64,000 nt of DNA from Dehalococcoidia bacterium (GCA_030615765.1 JAUWYP010000006.1:20278-84277), one strand, 5' to 3'; shown: positions 1 through 9,560, numbered from the stretch's first letter. Notes: generated by a model from the letters alone, not told the origin. Made by a program: numbers and translations.

Positions 1-1020
1 GCCCACATCCTCGCCGTACGCCCCCACGGCGATGTCTGCCTTGCCGTCGCCGTTCACGTCCCCCATCGCCACCGAGAAGCCGAAGGCGGCGTGAGCCTGC
101 GGGGTGGGGGTATCCAGGGTGAAAAGGAGCGAGCCGTCGGCACCGGAGAAGACGTAGGCCCGCCCCTGGTCCTCGTTGCCGCCCACATCCTCGCCGTACG
201 CCCCCACGGCGATGTCTGCCTTGCCGTCCCCGTTCACGTCGCCCATCGCCAGCGAGCCGCCGAAGTAAGCGTGCGCCTGCGGGCTGGGGCTGTCCAGGGT
301 GAAAAGGAGCGAGCCGTCGGCCCCGGAGAAGACGTAGGCCCGCCCCTGATCCTCGTTGCCGCCCACATCCTCCGGCGCCCCCACGGCGATGTCTGCCCTG
401 CCATCGTCGTTAACATCGCCCACCGCCAGCGAGCTGCCGAAGTAGGCGTACACCTGGGCGTTGGAAGTGTCCAGGGCGAAAAGGAGCGAGCCGTCGGTGC
501 CGGAGAAGACGTAGGCCCGCCCCTGGTCCTCGTTGCCGCCCACATCCTCGTCGGGCGCCGCCACGGCGATGTCTACCTTCCCGTCGCCGTTCACGTCGCC
601 CACCGCCACCGAATAGCCGAAGTGGGCCCACGCCTGCGGGTTGGGGGTGTCCAGCGTGAAAAGGAGGGAGTGGGGAGGCGCCCCGGAAAAGACGTAGGCC
701 CGCCCCTGGCCAGCGTTGCCGCCCACATCCTCAAGGGGGGCCCCGACGGCGATGTCTCCCTTGCCGTCGCCGTCCACATCACCCACCGCCACCGCAAAGC
801 CGAAGTAGGCGTCCGCCTGGGGGTTGGGAGTGTCCAGGGTGAAAAGGAGAGAGCCGTCGGCACCGGAGAAGGCGTAGACCCGCCCCTGGTCGGTGTTGCC
901 GCCCACATCCTCGCCGCCCGTGCCCACGGCGATGTCTGCCTTGCCGTCGCCGTTCACGTCGCCCATCGCCAGCGAACTGCCGAACCAGGCGTTCGCCTGC
1001 GGGTTGGGGGTGTCCAGGGT
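1..1020. repeat. Tandem ~180-bp coding repeats (about 60 aa, FG-GAP blades)
   Basis: gcccacatcc... recurs at 1, 181, 361, 538, 721 and 901 (spacings 180, 180, 177, 183, 180; all multiples of 3). Confidence 0.9.
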
Positions 1021-1107
1021 AAGTAGAAGCGTTTGCGCGTTGGCGGAGGCCACCAGACCCGCCGCCAGCGCCACTAGTGCTATAAGAACTATCCGCAGAG
1101 TCTTCAT
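1..1107 (-). CDS. Secreted FG-GAP/VCBS-repeat (integrin alpha-like beta-propeller) protein, 3' end truncated by window edge
   Basis: Minus-strand frame from ATG at 1107 stays open to base 1 (absent from the ORF track because it has no stop): MKTLRIVLIALVALAAGLVASANAQTLLLTLDTPNPQANAWFGSSLAMGDVNGDGKADIAVGTGGEDVGGNTDQGRVYAFSGADGSLLFTLDTPNPQ... Signal peptide plus repeated DVNGDGKADIAVG / GxxDQGRxYVFSG blades. Confidence 0.88.
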   Translation of the reverse strand, partial: MKTLRIVLIALVALAAGLVASANAQTLLLTLDTPNPQANAWFGSSLAMGDVNGDGKADIAVGTGGEDVGGNTDQGRVYAFSGADGSLLFTLDTPNPQADAYFGFAVAVGDVDGDGKGDIAVGAPLEDVGGNAGQGRAYVFSGAPPHSLLFTLDTPNPQAWAHFGYSVAVGDVNGDGKVDIAVAAPDEDVGGNEDQGRAYVFSGTDGSLLFALDTSNAQVYAYFGSSLAVGDVNDDGRADIAVGAPEDVGGNEDQGRAYVFSGADGSLLFTLDSPSPQAHAYFGGSLAMGDVNGDGKADIAVGAYGEDVGGNEDQGRAYVFSGADGSLLFTLDTPTPQAHAAFGFSVAMGDVNGDGKADIAVGAYGEDVG

Positions 1108-1152
1108 GTCGATGACTCCTTGATCCACGAAGGTCTAAACATAACCGCAAAT

Positions 1153-1180
1153 AGTATACTCAGGATAACTGGGCTGTCAA
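1153..1180 (-). promoter_or_regulatory. sigma70-like promoter for the FG-GAP gene
   Basis: Minus strand TTGACA (1180-1175) - 16 nt - TATACT (1158-1153), upstream of ATG at 1107. Confidence 0.6.
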
Positions 1181-1279
1181 CCCCTCCGGCGCTTTCCGTG
1201 CAGGAAACTTCAGCCGCTTGGCTTAACGAACGGGGAACAGGCAACGAAGGGCGGTGTCAAGACATGCGGCGGGTCCGTC

Positions 1280-1309
1280 TTGCCTATCTGCACCGCCGAA
1301 TAGTACAAT
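1280..1309 (+). promoter_or_regulatory. Possible promoter immediately upstream of pdxS
   Basis: TTGCCT - 18 nt - TACAAT (1304-1309); pdxS ATG at 1319. Confidence 0.4.
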
Positions 1310-1318
1310 GAGGGCACG

Positions 1319-2206
1319 ATGGCTGTGGAAAAGGGCACGTACGTCGTTAAGAAGGGGCTGGCCCAGATGCTCAAGGGCGGCGTTATCATGGACGTGGTGA
1401 CGCCGGAGCACGCTCGCATCGCGGAGGAGGCGGGGGCGTGCGCGGTCATGGCCCTGGAGCGCGTGCCGGCCGACATCCGCGCCGCCGGCGGGGTGGCGCG
1501 CATGGCCGACCCGGGGGTGATCGCGGCGATCATGGAGACGGTCACCATCCCGGTGATGGCCAAGTGCCGCATCGGGCACTTCGCGGAGGCGCAGGTGCTG
1601 CAGGCCATGGGGGTGGACTTCATCGACGAATCGGAGGTGCTGACCCCCGCCGACGAGGCCCATCACATCGATAAGTGGCCCTTCAAGGTGCCCTTCGTGT
1701 GCGGCTGCCGCGACCTGGGCGAGGCGCTGAGGCGCATCGGCGAGGGGGCGGCGATGATCCGCACCAAGGGGGAGGCGGGCACGGGCAACATCGTGGAGGC
1801 GGTGCGGCACATGCGGGCGGTGACGGACGGCATCCGCAGGCTGCACTCTATGCGTGAAGACGAACTGATGGCCGAGGCCAAGGCGCTGGGGGCGCCGTAC
1901 GAGGTGGTGAAGGAGGTGCACGAGACGGGCAGCCTGCCGGTGGTCAACTACGCCGCCGGCGGCGTGGCCACGCCCGCCGACGCTGCCCTGATGATGCAGC
2001 TAGGAGCCGAGGGCGTGTTCGTGGGCTCCGGCATCTTCAAGTCGGACGACCCCGAACAGCGGGGCAGGGCCATCGTTAAAGCGGTTACAAACTACAACGA
2101 CCCCGAGATCGTCGCTGAGGTATCGCGCGGGCTGGGAGAGCCGATGCGCGGCCTGGACGTGCGGTCCATGCCGGACGAGGAGCGGCTGGCTGCGAGAGGG
2201 TGGTAG
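1319..2206 (+). CDS. pdxS: Pyridoxal 5'-phosphate synthase lyase subunit PdxS
   Basis: 295 aa, [35 protein letters not shown]..., characteristic PdxS sequence; pdxT nearby. Confidence 0.97.
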   Translation: MAVEKGTYVVKKGLAQMLKGGVIMDVVTPEHARIAEEAGACAVMALERVPADIRAAGGVARMADPGVIAAIMETVTIPVMAKCRIGHFAEAQVLQAMGVDFIDESEVLTPADEAHHIDKWPFKVPFVCGCRDLGEALRRIGEGAAMIRTKGEAGTGNIVEAVRHMRAVTDGIRRLHSMREDELMAEAKALGAPYEVVKEVHETGSLPVVNYAAGGVATPADAALMMQLGAEGVFVGSGIFKSDDPEQRGRAIVKAVTNYNDPEIVAEVSRGLGEPMRGLDVRSMPDEERLAARGW

Positions 2207-2208
2207 GG

Positions 2209-2454
2209 ATGAGACAACAGAAGGTACACGTGGTGCTGTGGCAGGACGGTGACCAGTGGGTGGCCTGGTGTCTGGAGTATGACATCGCCTCGCAGGGAAA
2301 GAGCGAACGGCACGCGATGGAGATGATCCAAGAGGCCGTAGAACTGCACATCGAAGACATGACGCGGGAAGAACTGGAGGGGGAGCTCATTCCGGTGGAG
2401 TCCACGCCGATTGTCCGGGAGATGACCATCCGTGCCCCGGCGATACTCAAGTGA
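2209..2454 (+). CDS. HicB-like type II antitoxin
   Basis: MRQQKVHVVLWQDGDQWVAWCLEYDIASQGKSERHAMEMIQEAVELHIED: HicB partial RNase H-like pattern (W-V-A-x-C-L-E-Y-x-I-A-S-Q-G); overlaps a HicA-like ORF. Confidence 0.75.
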   Translation: MRQQKVHVVLWQDGDQWVAWCLEYDIASQGKSERHAMEMIQEAVELHIEDMTREELEGELIPVESTPIVREMTIRAPAILK

Positions 2455-2680
2455 TGAGGTGATTCGCGCTCTGTCTAGAGTCGGTATCGAACCGGTACGA
2501 CAGCGAGGAAGTCACGTCAGATTGCGGGGAGTCTTCAGGGGCGGAACTCGGCACGTGACGGTGCCGACCGGCCAAGCCAACCTCCACCCGAAAACGCTTT
2601 CCACGATACTGCGACAGGCCGGCATCACTCGGGAGGAACTAGCAAGATTGGCCGAAGGAGCGGACATAGGATTGCCATGA
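2432..2680 (+). CDS. HicA-like toxin (mRNA interferase family)
   Basis: MPRRYSSDEVIRALSRVGIEPVRQRGSHVRLRG...VTVPTGQANLHPKTLSTILRQAGITREEL; the RGSHxRLR motif and 'hP.kTL..IlrqaGit.eel' are typical of HicA/YcfA. GTG start. Confidence 0.8.
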   Translation: MPRRYSSDEVIRALSRVGIEPVRQRGSHVRLRGVFRGGTRHVTVPTGQANLHPKTLSTILRQAGITREELARLAEGADIGLP

Positions 2681-3270
2681 CCCGCATTGGCGTCCTGGCG
2701 CTGCAGGGTGACTTCGCTGAGCATGTCGACATCTTTCAGCGACTGGGCATCGATGCGCGCGAGGTGCGCCAGCCGCAGGAGCTTAGCGGCCTCGACGGGC
2801 TGGTGATCCCCGGCGGCGAGAGCACCACGATCGCGTGGCTCATCTCCGAGTTCGACCTCCTGGAGCCACTGCGAGAGCGGGCCCAAAATGGCTTCCCCGT
2901 CTGGGGCACCTGCGCCGGCATGATCGTCCTGGCGCAGCGGGCGAGCGAGCTGGAGTGGCCCACCCTGGACGCCCTGGCCATCGCCGTGCGGCGCAACGCC
3001 TTCGGGCGGCAGGTGGACAGCTTCGAGGCCGACCTGGCCGTTCCCGCCCTGGGTCAGCAGGCCTTCCACGCCGTCTTCATACGGGCTCCCATTGTGGAGG
3101 AGGTGAACGATGGAGTGGAGGTGCTGGCCAAGCTGGAGAATGGAAAGGCGGTTGCGGTGCGCCAGGCCAACGCGCTGGCCACCGCTTTTCATCCCGAGCT
3201 GACGGAAGACGACCGTTTTCACCGCTACTTCATCGATATGGTGCGAGCGCACAAGGATGTCCAAGCCTAG
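2677..3270 (+). CDS. pdxT: Pyridoxal 5'-phosphate synthase glutaminase subunit PdxT
   Basis: MTRIGVLALQGDFAEHVD...IPGGESTTI...WGTCAGMIVLA...AFHPELTEDDRFHRYFI; class I glutaminase motifs. Confidence 0.96.
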   Translation: MTRIGVLALQGDFAEHVDIFQRLGIDAREVRQPQELSGLDGLVIPGGESTTIAWLISEFDLLEPLRERAQNGFPVWGTCAGMIVLAQRASELEWPTLDALAIAVRRNAFGRQVDSFEADLAVPALGQQAFHAVFIRAPIVEEVNDGVEVLAKLENGKAVAVRQANALATAFHPELTEDDRFHRYFIDMVRAHKDVQA

Positions 3271-4237
3271 CCCTGCCGTCGCTATCAGGCCTCTGCGGCC
3301 GGCCGATGTGGTGCTGCTGGCCTCGCTCTGGGCGAGGGGCAAGCCTCCCTTTGGCCCCGCCTACCGCAATGAGGCCCAGACGTGGGAGCGCCTGGGCCTG
3401 GAGGAAGCTGGGTTCCGTCTGATGGAGTGCACCCTGAAGGAGTGGCTGCCACTGGCCGACCGCCGTCATAGCTGGATAGCCGCTCGCGGGCTGAGGGCCT
3501 GCGCTCTGGCGTCGGTGCGGCCGCGCTGTAGTTCCAGCGCGTGGGAGGTGGACTACCTTATCGCCGGCCGGGGAGACGAAACCCTGTGCTTGACGCTCGT
3601 GGAGCAGTTGACCCAGGGACTGGGACGAGCCGGCGTGGAGAAGGTCTTCGTCAGGCTGAAGGCCGACAGCCCGCTGCTGGGGACGATTCGTCAGGCTGGC
3701 TTCTTCCCCTACCTGAAGGAGCGCCTCCTGGCCATCGATAGGGCGCCGCAGGGCCTGGAGCCGGCGAAGCTGCCCCTGCGAGAGCGTACCTTGGCCGACG
3801 CTCTGCCTCTGTTTCAGCTATACAATGCCGCTGTGCCGGCGGCCGTGCGCCGCAACGAGGCCCCCACCCTGCGCGAGTGGGTGGCCGTCCAGGAGAAGGG
3901 CCGCTGGCAGCACATGATAGCGATGGGGACAGAGGGCCCCAGTGCCTTGTTGCGCCTCTCCAAGCGCAATCGGGCGGGCCGCTTCAGCCTGCTGACCCAG
4001 CGAAGGCAGGATGTTCCGCTAGACTACCTGCTGGCTGCCGCTCTCAACCATCTTGCCGACAGGCGGCCCATCCTTTGTCTGGTGCCCGAATACCAGAAGG
4101 CGGTGGCCCACCGCCTGGAGGAGATGGGCTTCAGGGCAGTGGGCGAGTACGTGGTCTTGGTGAACCGCCTGGCTCGACCGGTGGAGGAGGCCGTCCCGGT
4201 AGCGGAGGGGGTTCAGCAGGCCTATCCAGTGAGCTAA
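3257..4237 (+). CDS. GNAT-like N-acetyltransferase family protein
   Basis: 326 aa; two GNAT-like halves ([34 protein letters not shown]). Confidence 0.5.
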   Translation: MSKPSPAVAIRPLRPADVVLLASLWARGKPPFGPAYRNEAQTWERLGLEEAGFRLMECTLKEWLPLADRRHSWIAARGLRACALASVRPRCSSSAWEVDYLIAGRGDETLCLTLVEQLTQGLGRAGVEKVFVRLKADSPLLGTIRQAGFFPYLKERLLAIDRAPQGLEPAKLPLRERTLADALPLFQLYNAAVPAAVRRNEAPTLREWVAVQEKGRWQHMIAMGTEGPSALLRLSKRNRAGRFSLLTQRRQDVPLDYLLAAALNHLADRRPILCLVPEYQKAVAHRLEEMGFRAVGEYVVLVNRLARPVEEAVPVAEGVQQAYPVS

Positions 4238-4241
4238 TAGA

Positions 4242-5762
4242 ATGAACACGCTAAGAATAACCGACGACCTGGACGCCATGCTCGATGTGCTGCCGCCGCA
4301 CGTTCGCGACCCGCTGCGGGAGCGGCCGGACAATTTCGAGCTGCTGGAGGTGGTGCTCGACCTGGGCCGCCTGCCGGAGGCGCGGTACCCCGAGCAGGAG
4401 GTAATCCTCAGCGAACGGGAGGTGACCCAGGCCGACCTGGAGCACGTCGTGTCCCGGATCGGCGAGTTCACCGGCGACAATCGGGCCGGCATCGAGCGGA
4501 CCCTCCATCGCATATCGGCCATCCTCAACCGGCATGGGCGCATCGTAGGCCTCACCTGCCGCGTCGGGCGGGCCGTCTTCGGGACGATCCGCATCATCGA
4601 GGACCTGGTGAAATCGGGCCAGAGCACCCTGCTTCTGGGGCGACCGGGCGTGGGCAAGACGACCATGCTGCGGGAGGTGGCCCGCTTCCTGGCAGACGAT
4701 CTGAACAAGCGGGTGGTGGTGGTGGACACCTCGAACGAGATCGCCGGCGACGGCGACATCCCCCACCCGGGCATCGGGAGCGCCCGGCGGATGCAGGTGG
4801 CGACGCCGACGATGCAGCACGCGGTGATGATCGAGGCGGTGGAGAACCACATGCCGGAGGTCATCGTCATCGATGAGATCGGCACCGACCTGGAGGCAGC
4901 GGCCGCTCGCACAATCGCCGAGCGGGGGGTGCAACTGGTGGGCACTGCGCACGGCAACACGCTGGAGAACCTGATCATGAACCCCACGCTGTGCGACCTC
5001 ATCGGGGGCATCCAGTCGGTGACCCTGGGAGACGAGGAGGCGCGGCGTCGCGGCACCCAGAAGTCGATCCTGGAGCGCAAGGCGCCGCCTACCTTCGACG
5101 TGGTGGTGGAGATCCAGAACTGGGAGAGGGTGTCCGTACATGGCAACGTGACCGAGACGGTGGACGCCATCCTGAGGGGCTACGAAGTGGCCGCCGAGAT
5201 TCGAGAGCTGACCAAGGAAGGCCAGATGCAGGTGGTGGCCTTGCCAGCGCAGGCGCGACAGAAGCGGGCGCTGGAGGAGCGCGGCCCGGTCGTCGCCGGT
5301 CGCGAGAGGCATATCTACCCCTTTGGCGTCTCGCGTCGGCGACTGGAGCAGGCCATCCGCCAGATGGGCATGGCGGCCACCATCGTCGATCAGCTGGGCG
5401 ACGCTGATGCGCTGATCACCCTTCGCAACTACTATCGGCGCAAGCCGCAGCTCCTGCGCGACGCGGAGGAGCGGGGCGTTCCCATCTACGTTATCAAGAG
5501 CAACACCGTGCTCCAGATGGAGCAGTGTATCGTCTCCATGCGCGGCGAGCGAGGGCAGGACCCGGTCCTGTCCGCCCTTCAGGAGGCGGAGGAGGCGATC
5601 GGCGACATCATGAAGGGCAGGCGGTCGGCGGAGCTATCGCCTCAGAACGCCTACATTCGCCGCCTGCAGCACATGCTGGCCCAGCGCTACAACCTGAGCT
5701 CGCGCAGCCTGGGGCAGGAGCCGCAGCGACGGGTGCGCATCCTGCCGGGCAGAGGCGAGTAG
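4242..5762 (+). CDS. AAA ATPase of the SpoIIIAA/Ycf45-like (R3H-associated) family
   Basis: [57 protein letters not shown]...[13 protein letters not shown]: Walker A/B context typical of SpoIIIAA/Ycf45 proteins. Confidence 0.82.
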   Translation: MNTLRITDDLDAMLDVLPPHVRDPLRERPDNFELLEVVLDLGRLPEARYPEQEVILSEREVTQADLEHVVSRIGEFTGDNRAGIERTLHRISAILNRHGRIVGLTCRVGRAVFGTIRIIEDLVKSGQSTLLLGRPGVGKTTMLREVARFLADDLNKRVVVVDTSNEIAGDGDIPHPGIGSARRMQVATPTMQHAVMIEAVENHMPEVIVIDEIGTDLEAAAARTIAERGVQLVGTAHGNTLENLIMNPTLCDLIGGIQSVTLGDEEARRRGTQKSILERKAPPTFDVVVEIQNWERVSVHGNVTETVDAILRGYEVAAEIRELTKEGQMQVVALPAQARQKRALEERGPVVAGRERHIYPFGVSRRRLEQAIRQMGMAATIVDQLGDADALITLRNYYRRKPQLLRDAEERGVPIYVIKSNTVLQMEQCIVSMRGERGQDPVLSALQEAEEAIGDIMKGRRSAELSPQNAYIRRLQHMLAQRYNLSSRSLGQEPQRRVRILPGRGE

Positions 5763-5769
5763 CCCTTCT

Positions 5770-6402
5770 ATGACCTCAGCGAAACGGGGCCTGTTCATCA
5801 GCCTGGAAGGGGGCGAAGGCGCCGGCAAGTCCAGCCAGGCGCAGGCCCTCAAGGCGCTCCTCGAAGCGAAAGGATTCAGCGTCACCGTCACCCGCGAGCC
5901 CGCCGGCTGCCCGCTGGGGCAGCGGGTGCGGGAGCTTCTGAGCGACCCCTCGCTGGAGCTGAACGCCCGCAGCGAGCTGTTCCTGTTCGTGGCGGCGCGC
6001 GCCCAGCACGTGGCGGAGGTGATCCGGCCGGCGCTGGAGCGAGGGGAGGTGGTCATCTGCGACCGCTTCGACGACTCCAGCATCGCCTACCAGGGCTACG
6101 GGCGGGGGCTGAGCCTGGACGACGTGCGGCTGGCTAACCGCATCGCCACCCAGGGCCTGGTGCCCGACCTGACAGTGCTCCTGGACGTGCCGGTGGAGAC
6201 GGGCCTGGCGCGCAAGCAGGGCGAGAACGCCCCGGACCGCATCGGGCAGGAGGGGGCGGAGTTCCACGAGCGGGTGCGCCAGGGCTACCTGGCGATGGCG
6301 GGCGAGGAGCCGGAGCGCTTCCTGGTGGTAGACGGCACGATCCCCCCTGAAGAGATAACGCGCACGATCTGGCGGCGTCTGGAGCCGCTGCTTCTCGGAT
6401 AG
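5770..6402 (+). CDS. tmk: Thymidylate kinase
   Basis: GLFISLEGGEGAGKSSQAQALKALLE...TREPAGCPLG...VICDRFDDSSIAYQGYGRGL. Confidence 0.95.
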   Translation: MTSAKRGLFISLEGGEGAGKSSQAQALKALLEAKGFSVTVTREPAGCPLGQRVRELLSDPSLELNARSELFLFVAARAQHVAEVIRPALERGEVVICDRFDDSSIAYQGYGRGLSLDDVRLANRIATQGLVPDLTVLLDVPVETGLARKQGENAPDRIGQEGAEFHERVRQGYLAMAGEEPERFLVVDGTIPPEEITRTIWRRLEPLLLG

Positions 6403-6470
6403 GCCCCCTACGGCTGTCCGCCCGCAGCGCTTAATTCTCTGGCTCCCGGTTCTATGCGGTACTTCCCCTG

Positions 6471-6499
6471 TTGACATTTGCGGTGAGCGCTATTACCAT
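6471..6499 (+). promoter_or_regulatory. Putative promoter for the BNR-repeat protein
   Basis: TTGACA (6471-6476) - 17 nt - TACCAT (6494-6499), upstream of ATG 6544. Confidence 0.4.
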
Positions 6500-6543
6500 A
6501 ATGACGCTGTCCGGCCTGGCATAAGCACTCAGGGGGTGCCGCG

Positions 6544-8379
6544 ATGCGCACGTACGTAAGGCTAGGGCTGCTGCTGGCGGTGGTGCTGGCGCTGGCGGTG
6601 CTGGCGGAGGGAGGGACACCCGCCTACGCTTGGACCTACCCCGCCGCCCTGAACACCGCCGCCGCCACCGACTCGGGGGAGGATAGGCACCCCCAAGTGA
6701 CGACCGACGGCGCCGGCAACTGGCTGGCGGTCTGGGATTCCACCTGGTGGAACGTGGGCGGCGGCATCGGGACGGACCGCGACATCCTGGTGGCCCGCTC
6801 CATCGACAACGGGGCCACCTGGACCGCTCCGGCCGCGCTCAATACGAACGCCGCCTCCGACTCAGGGCATGACAGTGAGCCTCAGGTGGCGACCGACGGC
6901 GGGGGCAACTGGCTGGCGGTCTGGTATTCCGATGAGCCGAACCTGGGGAGCGGCCTCGAGACAGACTACGACATTCTGGTCTCCCGCTCCACTGACAATG
7001 GAGCCAGCTGGACGGCCCCCGCCGCCCTCAACACCAACGCCGCCACCGATTCCAGAGGGGACCATCACCCGCAAGTGACGACGGACGGCGGGGGCAACTG
7101 GGTGGCCATCTGGACCTCCACTGAGAACCTGTTCGATCCCAACCTTGAGGCGTTCATCGGAACGGACGGCGATATCCTGGTGGCCCGCTCGACGGACAAC
7201 GGGGCCACCTGGACGGCTCCCGCCGCCCTCAACACCAACGCCGCCACCGACTCGGGCGGCGACAGTTTCGCCCAAGTGGCGACCGACGGCGGCGGCAACT
7301 GGCTGGCGGTCTGGCGCTCCGTTGAGAACCTGTTCGATCCGAACCTGGAGGCGTTCATCGGCACGGACTACGACATCCTGGTGGCCCGCTCGACCGACAA
7401 CGGCGCCACCTGGACGGCCCCCGCCGCCCTCAACACCAACGCCGCCACCGACTCGGAGGCTGACATCGAGCCTGACATCACGAGCGATGGCGCGGGCCAC
7501 TGGGTGGCGGTGTGGGGTTCCTGGGAGGACCTGGGCGACATCGGGACGGACTCCGACATCCTGGTGGCGCGCTCCACCGACAACGGGACCACGTGGACGG
7601 ATCCCGCCGCCCTCAATACGAACGCCAGCAGCGACTCGGGCATCGACAGTTTGGCTGAAGTGACGACCGACCGCGCGGGCAAGTGGGTGACTGTCTGGAA
7701 TTCCTTTGATGACCTCGGGGGCACCATCGGGACGGACCGCGACATCCTCGTCTCCCGCTCGACGGACAACGGCGCCAACTGGACCTGGCCCGCCGCCCTC
7801 AATACGAACGCTACCACTGACTCGGGGCTTGACGAATTGCCTCGACTGGGAACCGACGGTGCGGGCCATTGGGTGGCGGTCTGGGAGTCCTGGGACAGCC
7901 TGGGCGGCACCATCTACACGGACGCCGACATCCTGTATGCCACGTGCTCGCCGCTGGACGCCGACTGCGATGAGATCCCCGACGCAAGCGACAACTGCCC
8001 GGACGACTACAACCCGGGCCAGGCCAATGCCGACGGGGATTCATGGGGCGACGCCTGCGACAACTGCCCGACGACGGCCACGCCGTGGTATACGCCCGCC
8101 GGGGACGAGGACTGCGACGGCTTCACCACCGCCGTCGAAGAGTACGTTGGCACGGACCCCCTGGACGCCTGCGCCGACGATCCCAGCGACGACGCCTGGC
8201 CGCCGGACATCAACATGGACACGCAAATCCTCGTCGCGGACGTCATCGTGGCCTTCTACGGCAAGATCCTAGTGCCGGAGAACTACGACCGGCGGTCCGA
8301 CTTCAACATGAACGGCCAACTGGAGATCAGCGACGTGATCATTGGGTATTACGGCAGGATCTTCGACACCTGCTCCTAG
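6544..8379 (+). CDS. Secreted BNR/sialidase-like beta-propeller protein with C-terminal thrombospondin type-3 and dockerin-like segments
   Basis: Signal peptide; seven PAALNTxAxxDSxxD... units with RSTDNGATW Asp-box-like motifs; then DADCDEIPDASDNCPDDYNPGQANADGDSWGDACDNCP (TSP3) and DINMDTQILVADVIVAFYGKI / DFNMNGQLEISDVIIGYYGRI (dockerin-like duplicated EF-hand). Confidence 0.85.
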   Translation: MRTYVRLGLLLAVVLALAVLAEGGTPAYAWTYPAALNTAAATDSGEDRHPQVTTDGAGNWLAVWDSTWWNVGGGIGTDRDILVARSIDNGATWTAPAALNTNAASDSGHDSEPQVATDGGGNWLAVWYSDEPNLGSGLETDYDILVSRSTDNGASWTAPAALNTNAATDSRGDHHPQVTTDGGGNWVAIWTSTENLFDPNLEAFIGTDGDILVARSTDNGATWTAPAALNTNAATDSGGDSFAQVATDGGGNWLAVWRSVENLFDPNLEAFIGTDYDILVARSTDNGATWTAPAALNTNAATDSEADIEPDITSDGAGHWVAVWGSWEDLGDIGTDSDILVARSTDNGTTWTDPAALNTNASSDSGIDSLAEVTTDRAGKWVTVWNSFDDLGGTIGTDRDILVSRSTDNGANWTWPAALNTNATTDSGLDELPRLGTDGAGHWVAVWESWDSLGGTIYTDADILYATCSPLDADCDEIPDASDNCPDDYNPGQANADGDSWGDACDNCPTTATPWYTPAGDEDCDGFTTAVEEYVGTDPLDACADDPSDDAWPPDINMDTQILVADVIVAFYGKILVPENYDRRSDFNMNGQLEISDVIIGYYGRIFDTCS

Positions 8380-8454
8380 AGCCCACGCGGCGAGCCCAGG
8401 GCGCGTGGTGCGCTAGGAGGCCGCGGCTGGGGTAGGGCTGGCAGGCGCCCGGTA

Positions 8455-8474
8455 CTGGGGGATGAATCCCCCAG
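8455..8474. repeat. Short intergenic hairpin
   Basis: CTGGGGGAT-GA-ATCCCCCAG, perfect 9-bp arms. Confidence 0.6.
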
Positions 8475-8555
8475 CTTGTTGAAACCTTTCCATACACCCA
8501 ATCCACCAACTATGGACCAATTACAAGCGCGGCCCCTCCTTGTGACGTACAGCAT

Positions 8556-8620
8556 CCCGCTCATCCTGAGCTTGTCGAAGGACCGGGGCTCATGGTTCGA
8601 CAGGCTCACCATGAGCGGGC
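8556..8620. repeat. REP-like intergenic inverted repeat
   Basis: cccgctcatcctgagcttgtcgaaggaccggggctcatggttcgacaggctcaccatgagcggg: imperfect palindrome (CGCTCATcctGAGCtTGTCGAA / reverse complement CGCTCATggtGAGCcTGTCGAA). Confidence 0.8.
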
Positions 8621-8669
8621 CATGTCTCCTTGAGCGTGGCTGGTGGCGATGCTAGAATCGTGACCAGCC

Positions 8670-9560
8670 ATGCCAGCGAGAAGGATCAGCGTCCGCGCTC
8701 CCGCTACGACCGCCAACCTGGGCCCCGGGTTCGACTGCCTGGGGATGGCGCTTGACCTGTGGGCGGAGGTGGTGGTCAGCGCGTCCGACGAGCCACTGCC
8801 CCCGCCGGGTCCGCCGCTGGGGGGGATGGTGGTGGAGGCAGCCGAGCGGCTGTTCGCGCACCTCGGCAAGGAGTCACCGGCGGGTCTGACCGCGGAGTTC
8901 AGGCAAGAGATACCGGTGGCTCGCGGCCTGGGGGCCAGCGCCGTAGCGCGAGCGGCGGGGCTGCTGGCGGCGAACGCTCTCCTGGGCGAGGCGCTGGAGC
9001 GCGAGGAGATCCTGGCGCTGGGGGCTGAGCTGGAGGGCCACGCCGACAACATGGCGCCCGTACTGTTCGGCGGGCTTCAGGTGGCGGTGCACGAAGGCGA
9101 GAGCGTGTTTCACGCCGGGCTGGCCGCACCCGCGGGCCTGAGGGCCGTCCTGTTCGTGCCGGACATGGAGATGCCCACGCAGGAGAGCCGCCAGGTGCTG
9201 CCCGACTTCCTCTCGCGGGAGGATGCGGTCTATAATATTGGCCACGCGGCCCTACTGGTGGCGGCGCTGGCCTCGGGGAGGGTGGACCTGCTGGACGTGG
9301 CCACTCGCGATCGACTGCACCAGCCGGCGCGGGCGAAGGTCTTCCCGGCGATGGAGGCGATCTTCCAGGCGGCCCGCCAGGCGGGAGCCCTCGGCGTGTT
9401 CCTGTCGGGCGGCGGGTCGACCGTCCTCGCGCTGGCGTCGCGGAACGAGGAGGCCATCGCCCAGGCGATGGCCGAGGCCGCGGCCGGGGAGGACACGAGC
9501 GGCCACACGATCGTCACGGCTCCCAGCAATGCGGGAGCGCAAGTAGTGGAGGAGGGTTGA
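8670..9560 (+). CDS. thrB: Homoserine kinase
   Basis: VRAPATTANLGPGFDCLGMALDLW...VARGLGASAVARAAGLLAANALLG: GHMP kinase motifs; adjacent to lysC. Confidence 0.93.
   Translation: MPARRISVRAPATTANLGPGFDCLGMALDLWAEVVVSASDEPLPPPGPPLGGMVVEAAERLFAHLGKESPAGLTAEFRQEIPVARGLGASAVARAAGLLAANALLGEALEREEILALGAELEGHADNMAPVLFGGLQVAVHEGESVFHAGLAAPAGLRAVLFVPDMEMPTQESRQVLPDFLSREDAVYNIGHAALLVAALASGRVDLLDVATRDRLHQPARAKVFPAMEAIFQAARQAGALGVFLSGGGSTVLALASRNEEAIAQAMAEAAAGEDTSGHTIVTAPSNAGAQVVEEG

Noticed and set aside
1-1020. Regular repeats that could suggest a CRISPR array
   Set aside because: Period is about 180 bp, always a multiple of 3, with no short identical repeat/unique spacer structure; it is coding beta-propeller repeat DNA.
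91-1026. 311-aa plus-strand ORF over the FG-GAP repeats
   Set aside because: Shadow ORF: the minus strand encodes a clean signal peptide plus FG-GAP blades; the plus-strand translation is low-complexity and repeats only because the DNA does.
8376-8612. 78-aa minus-strand ORF MVSLSNHEPRSFDKLRMSG...
   Set aside because: Arises from the intergenic REP-like palindrome; not a plausible protein.
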